Shown: piece by piece, positions 1 through 7,129 of the stretch
Numbering within the stretch: the stretch's first letter is position 1
Layout of the letters: each line of letters starts with the position of its first letter
From: Leucothrix mucor
GTDB taxonomy: Bacteria; Pseudomonadota; Gammaproteobacteria; Thiotrichales; Thiotrichaceae
Reading direction: 5' to 3'
DNA length: 12,712 nt
NCBI GenBank assembly: GCA_011322515.1
Contig: DRMS01000194.1
Span: 1 to 12,712, forward strand
The notes under the pieces: generated by a model
What the model was told of the DNA's origin: nothing
Seen by the model: the letters and a program-made list of their open reading frames with translations, nothing else
Database searches by the model: none
Position numbers and translations under genes: made by a program

Positions 1-99
1 CCTTCGGTAGACTCAGGACACCGCCCCTTCGGTAGACTCAGGACACCGCCCCTTCGGTAGACTCAGGACACCGCCCCTTCGGTAGACTCAGGACACCGC
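1..99. repeat. 25-bp direct tandem repeat, at least four units
   Basis: Four head-to-tail units start at 1, 26, 51 and 76; the last base of the fourth diverges. The array runs off the left edge, so the true copy number is unknown. The units are almost identical, which indicates recent expansion by slippage or unequal exchange, or an assembly effect. There are no unique spacers, so it is not a CRISPR array. Confidence 0.9.
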
Positions 100-168
100 T
101 TCCTGAGCTTGTCGAAGGGTGCGGGTGAATAGCATAAACATTAACTGTCCCACCTTAAGCTGGTAGCC
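1..168. repeat. Foldback (MITE-like) element, right part, with internal 25-bp tandem array
   Basis: The right two thirds match the element at 7499-7666: the stretch from about 76 to 168 is nearly identical to 7574-7666, including the right terminal repeat at 146-168 ending in GGTAGCC. The left end lies outside the window. Inside, a 25-bp unit beginning CCTTCGGTAGACTCAGG is repeated at 1-25, 26-50, 51-75 and 76-99 without spacers, whereas the copy at 7499-7666 has this unit once (7574-7597). The element holds no open frame of note. It is non-coding and probably mobilised in trans, if it is still mobile. Confidence 0.75.
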
Positions 169-272
169 ACGCTTTCACTCCTTTGTTTTCGTTTCCTTAA
201 AATGATGAAGGAAAAAAGTGTAAACTACTTTTCCATTTGGTGAAGGATGCTGATTCTACCTACAATTATAGC

Positions 273-436
273 AAGGAACGTGTACGGAATAACGTCCCGA
301 AGTTCTAACGCAGAATTTTTATTTCAGATTGGATGAACTCATAAGGCGCATAGTCATCTACGCAACGAATGAGATCATCCAAGCTGGGATAAAAAGGCAA
401 GTTAGAGATCGGGAAGTTGTTTCGTGCACGTTCCCA
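273..436. repeat. MITE-like element, family B, full-length copy
   Basis: The element is about 165 bp, bounded by imperfect inverted repeats of about 27 bp (outermost GGAACGTG... and ...CACGTTCC; I count 22 of 27 matching positions between the ends). The same sequence recurs at 12546-12712 and, disrupted, at 7130-7417. It sits just downstream of the ATL stop codon, with its right end about 14 bp away. A 64-codon minus-strand frame (305-499) runs through it and into the ATL gene, but the other two copies carry an extra base in the centre that breaks it, so I do not call it coding. A clear target-site duplication is not seen. Confidence 0.8.
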
Positions 437-449
437 AGCGTTTGGACAT

Positions 450-794
450 TTAAAACGACAAAGAAAACAGCAACTCACTAAGATCAGGCTTCCAGCCAAA
501 GCGCTTCAAATCAACCTTTCCATTTTTCACCAACACGCCCTCTATCTCCAGTAATTCCCATTGTGTTTGGTATAATGGGCTATCGCTTGGAATTGATATT
601 TTCCCTTGCGCGTTTAACACTCGATGCCACGGCAATTCCTGCGTCTTAGAGACCTTTCGCAGTGCGGTAGAGACAAATCGTGCTCGTTTTGGTAGCCCTG
701 CTAAATCTGCTATTACGCCATAACTAGATACTTTACCTTTTGGAATCAACTGTACAACTTGCCAAATACGCTGTTGATTATTTGGCTTATCCAT
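450..794 (-). CDS. atl: Alkyltransferase-like protein (ATL, MGMT family)
   Basis: 114 residues, the size of a lone MGMT DNA-binding domain. The active-site motif of O6-alkylguanine transferases, PCHRV, is here PWHRV (residues 55-59), with Trp56 replacing the acceptor cysteine. This is the hallmark of ATL proteins such as E. coli YbaZ, which bind O6-alkylguanine lesions and flag them for nucleotide excision repair but cannot transfer the alkyl group. The helix-turn-helix region (GKVSSYGVIADLAG, 20-33) with its conserved Tyr25 and the candidate arginine finger Arg39 (KRARFVSTAL) are present. The start codon overlaps the antiporter stop by one base (TAATG), suggesting translational coupling. The last ~10 residues after WKPD look like a non-conserved tail; the stop is close to a MITE-like insertion. 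Family assignment is firm; its physiological link to its neighbours is unknown. Confidence 0.9.
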   Translation of the reverse strand: MDKPNNQQRIWQVVQLIPKGKVSSYGVIADLAGLPKRARFVSTALRKVSKTQELPWHRVLNAQGKISIPSDSPLYQTQWELLEIEGVLVKNGKVDLKRFGWKPDLSELLFSLSF

Positions 795-2035
795 TACGTT
801 TTCTTGATCAGCTTACTAATCGTCAACCCTTGCACAATGATGGAGAAAATCACAACAATATAAGTAACTACCAGTAACGCTTCACGATATTCATTATCGG
901 GTAGTGTGAGCACTAGGGCAATGGAGATACCGCCCCGTAAACCACCCCAAGTTAGTATGCGGATAATACGTGGACTGAAACTTTGGCGTAGTTTCATAAT
1001 GGCTACGGGTGTACCAACGGAGATAAATCGTGCTAGCAAGGTGACGGGGATCATCATTAAACCTGCCCATAAATACTGCATTTCAAAGCTCAAGACCAAC
1101 ACTTCTAGCCCGATTAATACAAACAGAATCGCATTGAGTATTTCATCAATGAGTTCCCAAAAATTATCCAGATGACGGCGGGTTTTGTCTGACATGGCAA
1201 AGCGTCTGCCTTTATTGCCAATCAATAAACCCGCTACCACTATCGCAATGGGTCCAGAAATATGCAGGGCGCTAGCTAATGCATAACCACCAAGAACCAA
1301 AGCCAATGTGAGTAAAATTTCGACTTGGTAGTTATCAATACTGGCTAACATGCGAAAGGTGATATAACCAATAATAAAACCAAATAGCGCGCCACCTAGC
1401 GCCTCTTGTGCAAATAGTGTGGCAATACTGATAGCGTCCATTTCACCCTGCCCACCACCATGACCTGCACCTGCTATATTAAGTAAAACTAAAAAAATGA
1501 CGATAGCAACACCATCATTAAAGAGCGATTCACCTGCGATTTTTGTTTCTAATGATTTTGGAGCACCGATAGTTTTTAGAATTCCCATTACTGCAATAGG
1601 GTCGGTTGGAGAGATTAATGAGCCAAATAATAGGCAATAAACTAATGGAATCTCTAATCCTATAAACGCAAAAATATAATAGGATGTAAAGCCAATCATA
1701 AAGGTTGACGCGATGACTCCCATACTAGCGAGAATAGCAACCACCCATTTTTGCTTATTTAACTCTTCTAAATGAACATGCAATGCACCTGCAAATAACA
1801 AAGCGCTTAACATCCCTTGCATCAGCGTTTCATTAAAATTGATTTGTGAGAGTAAATGTTTGGCATGATCTTCTAGCGGGATACCCAATTTGCCTAGTAC
1901 AATAATGCTCAACGAGAGCAGTAGTGCAATAATTAGCAAGCCAATGGTTGTTGGCAATTTAATATAACGATAGTTAATATAGCTGAATAAGGCTGCAAGA
2001 GAGATGAGTATGGCAAGTGTGTCGGTTATTAGCAT
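794..2035 (-). CDS. Na+/H+ antiporter, CPA1 (NhaP-type) family
   Basis: A 413-residue inner-membrane protein made of about a dozen hydrophobic segments, the usual size for bacterial CPA1 antiporters lacking a large cytoplasmic tail. Diagnostic motifs are SPTDPIAV (142-149), GESLFNDGVAIV (168-179) with the ion-binding Asn173-Asp174 pair, ARFISV (335-340) and WGGLRGGISIAL (363-374). It exchanges cytoplasmic Na+ (or K+/Li+) for protons and helps pH and sodium balance; which cation it prefers cannot be read from sequence. The ATG at 2035 has only a weak purine tract upstream. It lies 149 bp downstream of the nitrate transporter on the same strand, with repeat debris between them, so whether it has its own promoter or depends partly on read-through is open. 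It overlaps the downstream ATL gene by one base. Confidence 0.93.
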   Translation of the reverse strand: MLITDTLAILISLAALFSYINYRYIKLPTTIGLLIIALLLSLSIIVLGKLGIPLEDHAKHLLSQINFNETLMQGMLSALLFAGALHVHLEELNKQKWVVAILASMGVIASTFMIGFTSYYIFAFIGLEIPLVYCLLFGSLISPTDPIAVMGILKTIGAPKSLETKIAGESLFNDGVAIVIFLVLLNIAGAGHGGGQGEMDAISIATLFAQEALGGALFGFIIGYITFRMLASIDNYQVEILLTLALVLGGYALASALHISGPIAIVVAGLLIGNKGRRFAMSDKTRRHLDNFWELIDEILNAILFVLIGLEVLVLSFEMQYLWAGLMMIPVTLLARFISVGTPVAIMKLRQSFSPRIIRILTWGGLRGGISIALVLTLPDNEYREALLVVTYIVVIFSIIVQGLTISKLIKKT

Positions 2036-2056
2036 TTTTATTTCTTTTGTTAGTTA

Positions 2057-2079
2057 TTGCGTAGAGCGACTATGCGCCT
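2057..2079 (-). repeat. Inverted fragment of the family B element core
   Basis: The 23 bases here match the reverse complement of the centre of the family B element (12617-12639) at 21 of 23 positions. The orientation is opposite to that of the 41-bp remnant just downstream (2124-2164), so the gap between transporter and antiporter holds rearranged pieces of the element. Confidence 0.55.
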
Positions 2080-2123
2080 ATTGATATACTCCAATCAAGA
2101 GCAAAAAATATACGCAATACTGG

Positions 2124-2164
2124 TAAGGAACGAGATCGGGAAGTTATTCCGTGCTCGTTCCTAA
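2124..2164. repeat. 41-bp internally deleted remnant of the family B element
   Basis: It joins the first ~9 bases of the family B left end directly to the last ~30 bases of the right end. The termini form a perfect 9-bp inverted repeat (AGGAACGAG / CTCGTTCCT). It begins about 20 bp beyond the nitrate transporter stop codon, reading on the minus strand. The hairpin could slow transcription, but no T-run follows, so it is not called a terminator. Confidence 0.7.
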
Positions 2165-2184
2165 GTTCACTACTTGAAGCGTCC

Positions 2185-3669
2185 TTACTTAATATCAATC
2201 ATCTCAACGGTTCCATCTGCCATTACTTCCGCTATTTGTCCTTTAGGTTCTTCTAGGAAAATAACAATCAAGGCAAAGACAATCGCAGAGACGATACTAA
2301 TAAATAAGAAAAACTGATCGTAAGTTACTAGTGAGTTGGTGGTGAGAAAAATTACCGCGCCAACATTGCCAAATGCACCTGCCATGCCTGCAATTTGCCC
2401 TGTCATACGGCGTTGGATTAGCGGCACCATCGCATAGACTGCGCCTGAGCCTGCTTTGGAAAAAATCCCACCTATAATAGTCATTCCGACCACTATTACA
2501 ATCGACCATTCTTTACTCACAAAGCCTAGGGTAAAGAAGCTGGCAGTAATCCCTGCGAAAGCGATCATTAAGGTGAGTTTACGCCCTATTTTATCACTGA
2601 TCCAGCCGCCTCCAGGACGTGCGAAGAGGTTAATAAAAGGATAGATACCTGCTAATAATGCAGCAGCTACTTTGGGCAAATCAAACCATTCCACATAGAA
2701 CATTGCTAACATGGAAACGACTGCTAATTCTGTGCCAAAGGTGACTAGATAGGCCCAATCTAAAATGGCGACTTGCTTGAATTTATACCGCTGCATTTCA
2801 GGTACAGGTTCTTTTAGGATATGCGAGTTAACTGACCATATTTTCCAAATTTGGATAGTATAAATAACCGCGAGTAATCCATAAATAACAAAGGTCATGG
2901 TCTCTGAAATAAGCCCCATTTTGGTGGGTGATAATTTCCATGTAAGTACCGCTAATGCCATAAACAACGGTATATTCATTACCATATACAGCGCTAAATC
3001 AAAACCACTAGTGACTTCCATTGCACCTGTTTTCTTAGGCTTAAAATAGGTCGAGCCTTTTGGCGTGTTACTGACTAAAAAATAATATAACGCGCCATAA
3101 GAGATTGCAGCAAGACTGGCAAGGGTGATCGCATAACGCCAGCCATCATCACCGCCAATATTGACAGCGATAAACGGTAGTGTTAACGCCGCTCCTGCCG
3201 AACCAAAATTCCCCCATCCACCGTAAATACCTTGTGCAATGCCTGTTTGCCGTGCAGGAAACCATTCGCCAATCATACGAATACCGACCACAAACCCTGC
3301 GCCGATAAAGCCTGATAGAAAACGTAAAATGGATAAGGTTTCGTAACTATTTGCCCATGCAAAGGCAATACTAATGAAACCACCTAAGATTAAAATACTA
3401 CTAAACATAATCTTTGGACCAAGACGATCCACTAACATGCCAACAATAATTCTAGAGGGGATGGTCATTGCCACATTAAGAATCAACAGTACTTTGGCTT
3501 GTTGATCGGTTAATGCTAATGCCTCTTTGATAAAGGGCATCATTGGTCCTAGCCCTAACCACACCACAAAGGTCATAAAAAAGGCAAACCATGTGTAATG
3601 GAGGGTACGGATATTGGCTTTGCCAAAAGCAAAAATATTGAGTCGATCTAAGTTAGTTTGATTAGACAT
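2185..3669 (-). CDS. narK: MFS nitrate/nitrite transporter, NarK/NasA/NrtP family
   Basis: 494 residues from the ATG at 3669, which has AGGAAG four bases upstream. An in-frame TTG at 3705 would add 12 residues but lies inside the sigma-54 promoter, so it is rejected. The protein has about 12 membrane segments. Family signatures are the two glycine-rich nitrate motifs, GIYGGWGNFGSAGAA (147-161) and GQIAGMAGAFGNVGAV (424-439), and the substrate-contacting arginines of the fold, Arg73 (TIPSRIIVG) and Arg351 (NLFARPGGGWISDKIGR). A long central stretch (about 200-300) between the two halves resembles NrtP-like members rather than compact NarK. It imports nitrate, perhaps also nitrite, for the reductases encoded beside it. 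It is transcribed divergently from nirB, and both share a control region with candidate NtrC sites. Confidence 0.93.
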   Translation of the reverse strand: MSNQTNLDRLNIFAFGKANIRTLHYTWFAFFMTFVVWLGLGPMMPFIKEALALTDQQAKVLLILNVAMTIPSRIIVGMLVDRLGPKIMFSSILILGGFISIAFAWANSYETLSILRFLSGFIGAGFVVGIRMIGEWFPARQTGIAQGIYGGWGNFGSAGAALTLPFIAVNIGGDDGWRYAITLASLAAISYGALYYFLVSNTPKGSTYFKPKKTGAMEVTSGFDLALYMVMNIPLFMALAVLTWKLSPTKMGLISETMTFVIYGLLAVIYTIQIWKIWSVNSHILKEPVPEMQRYKFKQVAILDWAYLVTFGTELAVVSMLAMFYVEWFDLPKVAAALLAGIYPFINLFARPGGGWISDKIGRKLTLMIAFAGITASFFTLGFVSKEWSIVIVVGMTIIGGIFSKAGSGAVYAMVPLIQRRMTGQIAGMAGAFGNVGAVIFLTTNSLVTYDQFFLFISIVSAIVFALIVIFLEEPKGQIAEVMADGTVEMIDIK

Positions 3670-3700
3670 AATGCTTCCTAAGTATTTTAAGGAGAGACAA

Positions 3701-3716
3701 AGCAAATACTGTGCCA
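3701..3716 (-). promoter_or_regulatory. Sigma-54 (-24/-12) promoter of the nitrate transporter gene
   Basis: On the minus strand this reads TGGCACAGTATTTGCT, a full match to the consensus TGGCAY-N5-TTGCW, with GG and GC ten bases apart. Transcription should start near 3690, giving a ~20-nt leader that contains the ribosome binding site of the ATG at 3669. Confidence 0.85.
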
Positions 3717-3863
3717 GCGTTTAATTTTTCTTGCTATACCAACCTAAAAAAAAGAAAATAATATTTGTTTAATCAATGAGATATAAATATTAAAAGCAGT
3801 CAGAGAACCTTTTACTATTCGATAAAATTTATCCAATCTAGGCAGTATTTTAATAAGCTGGTT

Positions 3864-3880
3864 CGCACTTAAATAAAGCA
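3864..3880. promoter_or_regulatory. Weak NtrC-like enhancer site
   Basis: CGCACTTAAATAAAGCA agrees with the NtrC dyad TGCACCANNNTGGTGCA at 8 of 14 defined positions. Alone this is poor. It is listed because its centre is 31 bp, about three helical turns, from the better site at 3895-3911, a spacing typical of paired NtrC sites. Confidence 0.35.
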
Positions 3881-3894
3881 TAGAGCGATAAATT

Positions 3895-3911
3895 TGCACT
3901 AAAATTGTTCA
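3895..3911. promoter_or_regulatory. NtrC-like enhancer site
   Basis: TGCACTAAAATTGTTCA matches the NtrC dyad TGCACCANNNTGGTGCA at 11 of 14 defined positions. Its centre is about 164 bp upstream of the predicted nirB start and about 213 bp upstream of the transporter start, within the normal working distance of a sigma-54 enhancer, so it could serve both promoters. Confidence 0.55.
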
Positions 3912-4040
3912 GTGTGATTTTTGTTGGTTGTTAATAAACAATATCGTGGGCTGAAAATAACAATACATGGAATAAAATCAAGAGTCTATCCTGTTGTTAT
4001 CACTGTAATTATTTCTTATTTATTAAGCATATTTCAATAT

Positions 4041-4056
4041 TGGCATAGCTTTTGCT
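4041..4056 (+). promoter_or_regulatory. Sigma-54 (-24/-12) promoter of nirB
   Basis: TGGCATAGCTTTTGCT matches TGGCAY-N5-TTGCW at every defined position, with GG (4042-4043) and GC (4054-4055) ten bases apart. The predicted transcription start is near 4067, about 42 nt before the nirB ATG. Confidence 0.88.
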
Positions 4057-4108
4057 TGCACTTACAATTATTAACGCAAAATTTATGACTGACTTGGAGT
4101 CAATTAAT

Positions 4109-6532
4109 ATGAAAAATTTGGTAGTCATTGGGAACGGCATGGCAGGGATGCGAACGGTCGAAGAGTTATTAAAGCTAGAGCCAGAAAAATATCATATTAC
4201 CGTGTTTGGTGATGAGCCTTACGGTAACTACAACCGTATTATGCTTTCGCCCGTATTAGCGGATGAGAAAACTATTGATGAAATCATGCTCAATGAAGAG
4301 CAGTGGTATGTTGAGAATAAGATTATTTTTCATAAGGGCAAAAAAGTTACAAAAATTGACCGTATTGCTAAAAAAGTCATTGCAGAAGATGGCACAGAAG
4401 CGCCTTATGACCGCCTCTTGATTGCAACAGGTTCAACCTCCTTTATGTTGCCACTAAAGGGTGCAGATAAAGAAGGGGTGATTGGTTTTCGTGATATAGC
4501 AGATGTTGACACCATGATTGCTGCCGCTAAAGACTATAAAAAAGCGGTCATTATCGGTGGTGGTTTGCTTGGTCTTGAAGCTGCCAATGGTCTGATGAAA
4601 CAAGGCATGGATGTCACCATTGTACATTTAATGGATTCCTTAATGGAACGCCAGCTTGATAAGCCTGCTTCTGCAATGTTAAAAAAATCGTTGGAAGACA
4701 AGGGGATGAAGTTCCTCATGGAGTATTCAACCGATGAAATTATCGGTGATCAGCGTGTTCAAGGGTTAAGCTTTAAAAATGGTGAAAGTATTGAGGCTGA
4801 TCTTGTGGTCATGGCGGTCGGTATCAAGCCCAATTTTGCATTAGCAGAAGAGGCAGGATTGCATTGCGAACGCGGTATTGTCGTCAGTGATACGCTGCAA
4901 ACCTTTGACCCCACTATTTATTCCGTTGGCGAATGTGTACAGCATCGTGGCAATACCTACGGCTTGGTCGCCCCCTTGTTTGAAATGGCTAAAGTAGCCG
5001 CAAATCATTTAGCAGAAATAGCCATTAGTCGCTATGAAGGCTCTGTCACTTCGACCTTATTAAAAGTAACAGGTATTGATTTATTCTCAGCAGGTGATTT
5101 TTCTGGAGATGAAGATACCGAAGAATTAGTCCTTCAAGATGAGGCATTAGGAACGTATAAAAAGTTAGTCTTAAAAGATAATAAAGTGATTGGTTGTGTG
5201 CTGTATGGTGATACCGTCGATGGCACATGGTATTTCCAGCTACTGAAAGAAGGCACGGATATTAGCGATTTCCGTCAATCTATTCTCTTTGGACAAGCGC
5301 ATTTAGGTGATTCAGGGCATGGTGATATAGACCGTGTTGCGCTACTGCCTGATAATGCTGAAATTTGTGGTTGTAACGGAATCTGCAAAAAAGATATTGT
5401 CGATGCAATTACCGAGAAAAAATTATTCACCTTAGATGATGTGCGCGCTCATACTAAAGCCTCCTCTTCCTGTGGATCATGTACAGGTTTAGTTGAATCG
5501 TTACTAGCACATACCTTAGGAAGTGATTTTGAACAAGCGCCAAGCAAAAAAGGCATCTGTGCTTGTACCGAACATTCTCACGAAGAAGTCCGTGCCACAA
5601 TGCGTTCTGAAAGCTTGAAATCACAGCAACAGATTCGTGATTATCTCAATTGGACAACCCCTGACGGTTGCCCAACGTGTCGGATGGCAATCAACTACTA
5701 CCTATTATGTGAATATCCAGGTTACGATGACCCCCAATCACGCTTTATTAATGAGCGCGCACACGGCAATATCCAAAAAGACGGCTCCTATTCCGTTGTG
5801 CCACGTATGTTTGGTGGCATGTGTACCGCTGATCAACTACGTAGCATTGCCGATGTATCGGATAAATACCAAGTCCCTGAAATGAAAGTCACAGGCGGAC
5901 AACGTATTGATTTATTTGGATTACAAAAAGAACAACTGCCCCTCATTTGGAAAGACCTTTCAGATGCAGGTTTTGTCTCAGGACATGCCTATGGTAAAGC
6001 CATGCGCACGGTAAAAACCTGTATCGGTGATACATGGTGTCGGATGGGAACTCAAAACTCCACCCGCCTAGGCGTTAAATTAGAAGAACTCACTTGGGGT
6101 TCATGGATGCCACATAAATTCAAACTGGCGGTATCAGGTTGTCCGCGAAACTGTGCGGAAGCCACCATTAAAGATATAGGCGTGGTCTGTGTAGACTCTG
6201 GTTATGAATTGCACGTAGCAGGTAATGGTGGGATTAAAGTACGTGTTACTGATTTTCTTACTAAAGTAGAAACAGAAGAGGAAGTGATTGAGTGGACAGG
6301 CGCTTATTGCCAACTGTATCGCGAAGATGCCATTTACCTTGAACGTACTGCGCCGTGGGTTGAACGAGTTGGATTACAAAAAATCAAAGATGCACTAGAA
6401 GACCAAGCTCAGCGAAAAGAACTCCATGCACGCTTTTTGGAATCACAGAAATTTGCACAGATAGACCCTTGGAAAGCAGCCGCTGAAGGGGAAAATGCGC
6501 ATGAATTTCAGAGCATTAAAGTGACCGCTTAA
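4109..6532 (+). CDS. nirB: NAD(P)H-dependent assimilatory nitrite reductase, large subunit NirB
   Basis: 807 residues from the ATG at 4109, which has GGAG nine bases upstream. An in-frame TTG at 4052 lies in the promoter, and an ATG at 4085 lacks a ribosome binding site. The cytoplasmic enzyme reduces nitrite to ammonium with six electrons from NAD(P)H. Domains in order: FAD-binding fold (GNGMAG, 8-13); nucleotide-binding fold (GGGLLG, 150-155); a BFD-like [2Fe-2S] domain with Cys420, Cys422, Cys455 and Cys458; a second cysteine cluster (Cys484, Cys486, Cys521, Cys524); the nitrite/sulfite reductase half-domain (about 545-625); and the siroheme/[4Fe-4S] site with Cys638, Cys644, Cys678 and Cys682 (SGCPRNCAE). 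Nothing essential is missing, and residues 540-700 closely resemble E. coli NirB. The C-terminus after ~765 is a charged tail of unclear role. Its partner nirD lies downstream across a 260-bp gap holding a hairpin element. Confidence 0.97.
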   Translation: MKNLVVIGNGMAGMRTVEELLKLEPEKYHITVFGDEPYGNYNRIMLSPVLADEKTIDEIMLNEEQWYVENKIIFHKGKKVTKIDRIAKKVIAEDGTEAPYDRLLIATGSTSFMLPLKGADKEGVIGFRDIADVDTMIAAAKDYKKAVIIGGGLLGLEAANGLMKQGMDVTIVHLMDSLMERQLDKPASAMLKKSLEDKGMKFLMEYSTDEIIGDQRVQGLSFKNGESIEADLVVMAVGIKPNFALAEEAGLHCERGIVVSDTLQTFDPTIYSVGECVQHRGNTYGLVAPLFEMAKVAANHLAEIAISRYEGSVTSTLLKVTGIDLFSAGDFSGDEDTEELVLQDEALGTYKKLVLKDNKVIGCVLYGDTVDGTWYFQLLKEGTDISDFRQSILFGQAHLGDSGHGDIDRVALLPDNAEICGCNGICKKDIVDAITEKKLFTLDDVRAHTKASSSCGSCTGLVESLLAHTLGSDFEQAPSKKGICACTEHSHEEVRATMRSESLKSQQQIRDYLNWTTPDGCPTCRMAINYYLLCEYPGYDDPQSRFINERAHGNIQKDGSYSVVPRMFGGMCTADQLRSIADVSDKYQVPEMKVTGGQRIDLFGLQKEQLPLIWKDLSDAGFVSGHAYGKAMRTVKTCIGDTWCRMGTQNSTRLGVKLEELTWGSWMPHKFKLAVSGCPRNCAEATIKDIGVVCVDSGYELHVAGNGGIKVRVTDFLTKVETEEEVIEWTGAYCQLYREDAIYLERTAPWVERVGLQKIKDALEDQAQRKELHARFLESQKFAQIDPWKAAAEGENAHEFQSIKVTA

Positions 6533-6558
6533 TTTTAAGCACATAAACTAATTAGCTT

Positions 6559-6695
6559 TATTTAACAACACCTTCGCCAAATCAAAAATGTAGGGTTGAT
6601 AAGTGCAATGCATCCACCATAAGCGCTTAAATTTTGATGGATGCGCTATCGCTTATCCACCCTACATTGGAAACAGGCAAAGGTATTGTTAAATA
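6559..6695. repeat. 137-bp foldback element between nirB and nirD
   Basis: The outer arms 6559-6578 and 6676-6695 pair at 18 of 20 positions. The inner arms 6589-6619 and 6635-6666 form a second long imperfect stem around TGTAGGGT...ATCCACC-type sequence. The whole segment can fold into one large hairpin, as expected of a MITE or large REP-like unit. It has no open frame. Because it lies between two genes whose products form one complex, it may reduce or uncouple nirD expression by attenuation, RNA processing or message stabilisation. Confidence 0.75.
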
Positions 6696-6792
6696 TTAAA
6701 AAAGAGAATATAGATATTCATATATTAAATTTCCGCAGGATTTGGAAATTATTTATCTGAAAAACTATAGTTGTAAAACATAGGTACAATAA

Positions 6793-7107
6793 ATGAACGA
6801 TTGGATGCAAGTTGCAAAACTAGAAGAAATTCCCGCACTCGGCGCAAGAACAATAAAAACCGATACGATGACAATAGCCGTCTTTCGTAATAGCAATGAC
6901 CAAATTTTTGCTTTGAAAGACGAATGCCCGCATAAAAAAGGGCCGTTATCACAAGGCATTGTGCACGGAACAACCGTCACCTGCCCACTGCATAACTGGA
7001 AAGTAAGCTTAGAAAATGGTGAAGCTATTGCACCCGATGAGGGGTGTACCAATGTTTTTGAGACTAAAGTTGAAGCAGGTATAGTGTATATAAATATTCA
7101 AACATAA
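6793..7107 (+). CDS. nirD: Nitrite reductase small subunit NirD (Rieske-type)
   Basis: 104 residues, the usual NirD length, starting at an ATG with a weak AGGT ribosome site. NirD pairs with NirB in the cytoplasmic NADH-nitrite reductase. A complete Rieske [2Fe-2S] ligand set is visible: Cys45-Pro-His47 and Cys64-Pro-Leu-His67 (CPHKKGPLSQG and CPLHNWKVSLENG). Many NirD proteins keep these ligands, but E. coli NirD, as I recall its sequence, has lost them. So although NirB here is E. coli-like, NirD probably does carry a cluster. An unspecialised Rieske ferredoxin is the alternative, but the position after nirB and the C-terminal segment (FETKVEAGIVYINI) favour NirD. No separate sigma-54 promoter was seen; it presumably relies on read-through from nirB. 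Confidence 0.93.
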   Translation: MNDWMQVAKLEEIPALGARTIKTDTMTIAVFRNSNDQIFALKDECPHKKGPLSQGIVHGTTVTCPLHNWKVSLENGEAIAPDEGCTNVFETKVEAGIVYINIQT

Positions 7108-7129
7108 AGAGAAATCTTGGCTATCAACT

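Larger units (their letters stand above)
3717..4040. other. Divergent control region between the nitrate transporter and nirB
   Basis: 324 bp of strongly AT-rich sequence with no credible gene. It contains two candidate NtrC dyads (3864-3880 and 3895-3911), listed separately, and lies between two outward-facing sigma-54 promoters. No repeat element or rho-independent terminator was recognised in it. Confidence 0.75.

Noticed and set aside
1..99. CRISPR-like array
   Set aside because: Units are directly abutted with no unique spacers, and no cas genes are nearby; it is a plain tandem repeat.
305..499. 64-codon minus-strand reading frame starting inside the ATL gene and running through the family B element
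   Set aside because: The matching frame in the copy at 12546-12712 is shifted by one base in the centre and hits a stop, and the disrupted copy at 7130-7417 also differs, so the frame is not conserved; it also overlaps the ATL gene.
906..1175. 89-codon plus-strand frame antisense to the antiporter
   Set aside because: Shadow of a well-supported membrane protein gene; low-complexity content and no recognisable domain or start signal.
2124..2164. Rho-independent terminator after the nitrate transporter
   Set aside because: A 9-bp stem exists but no T-run follows on the minus strand, and the sequence is explained as a remnant of the family B element.
3670..3705. Upstream TTG start adding 12 residues to the nitrate transporter
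   Set aside because: The TTG lies inside the sigma-54 promoter and upstream of its predicted transcription start; the ATG at 3669 has a good ribosome binding site.
4052..4108. Upstream TTG (4052) or ATG (4085) start for nirB
   Set aside because: 4052 is within the -12 element, before the predicted transcript start. 4085 is in frame but has no ribosome binding site, whereas 4109 has GGAG nine bases upstream and begins the expected MKNLVVIGNGMAG fold.
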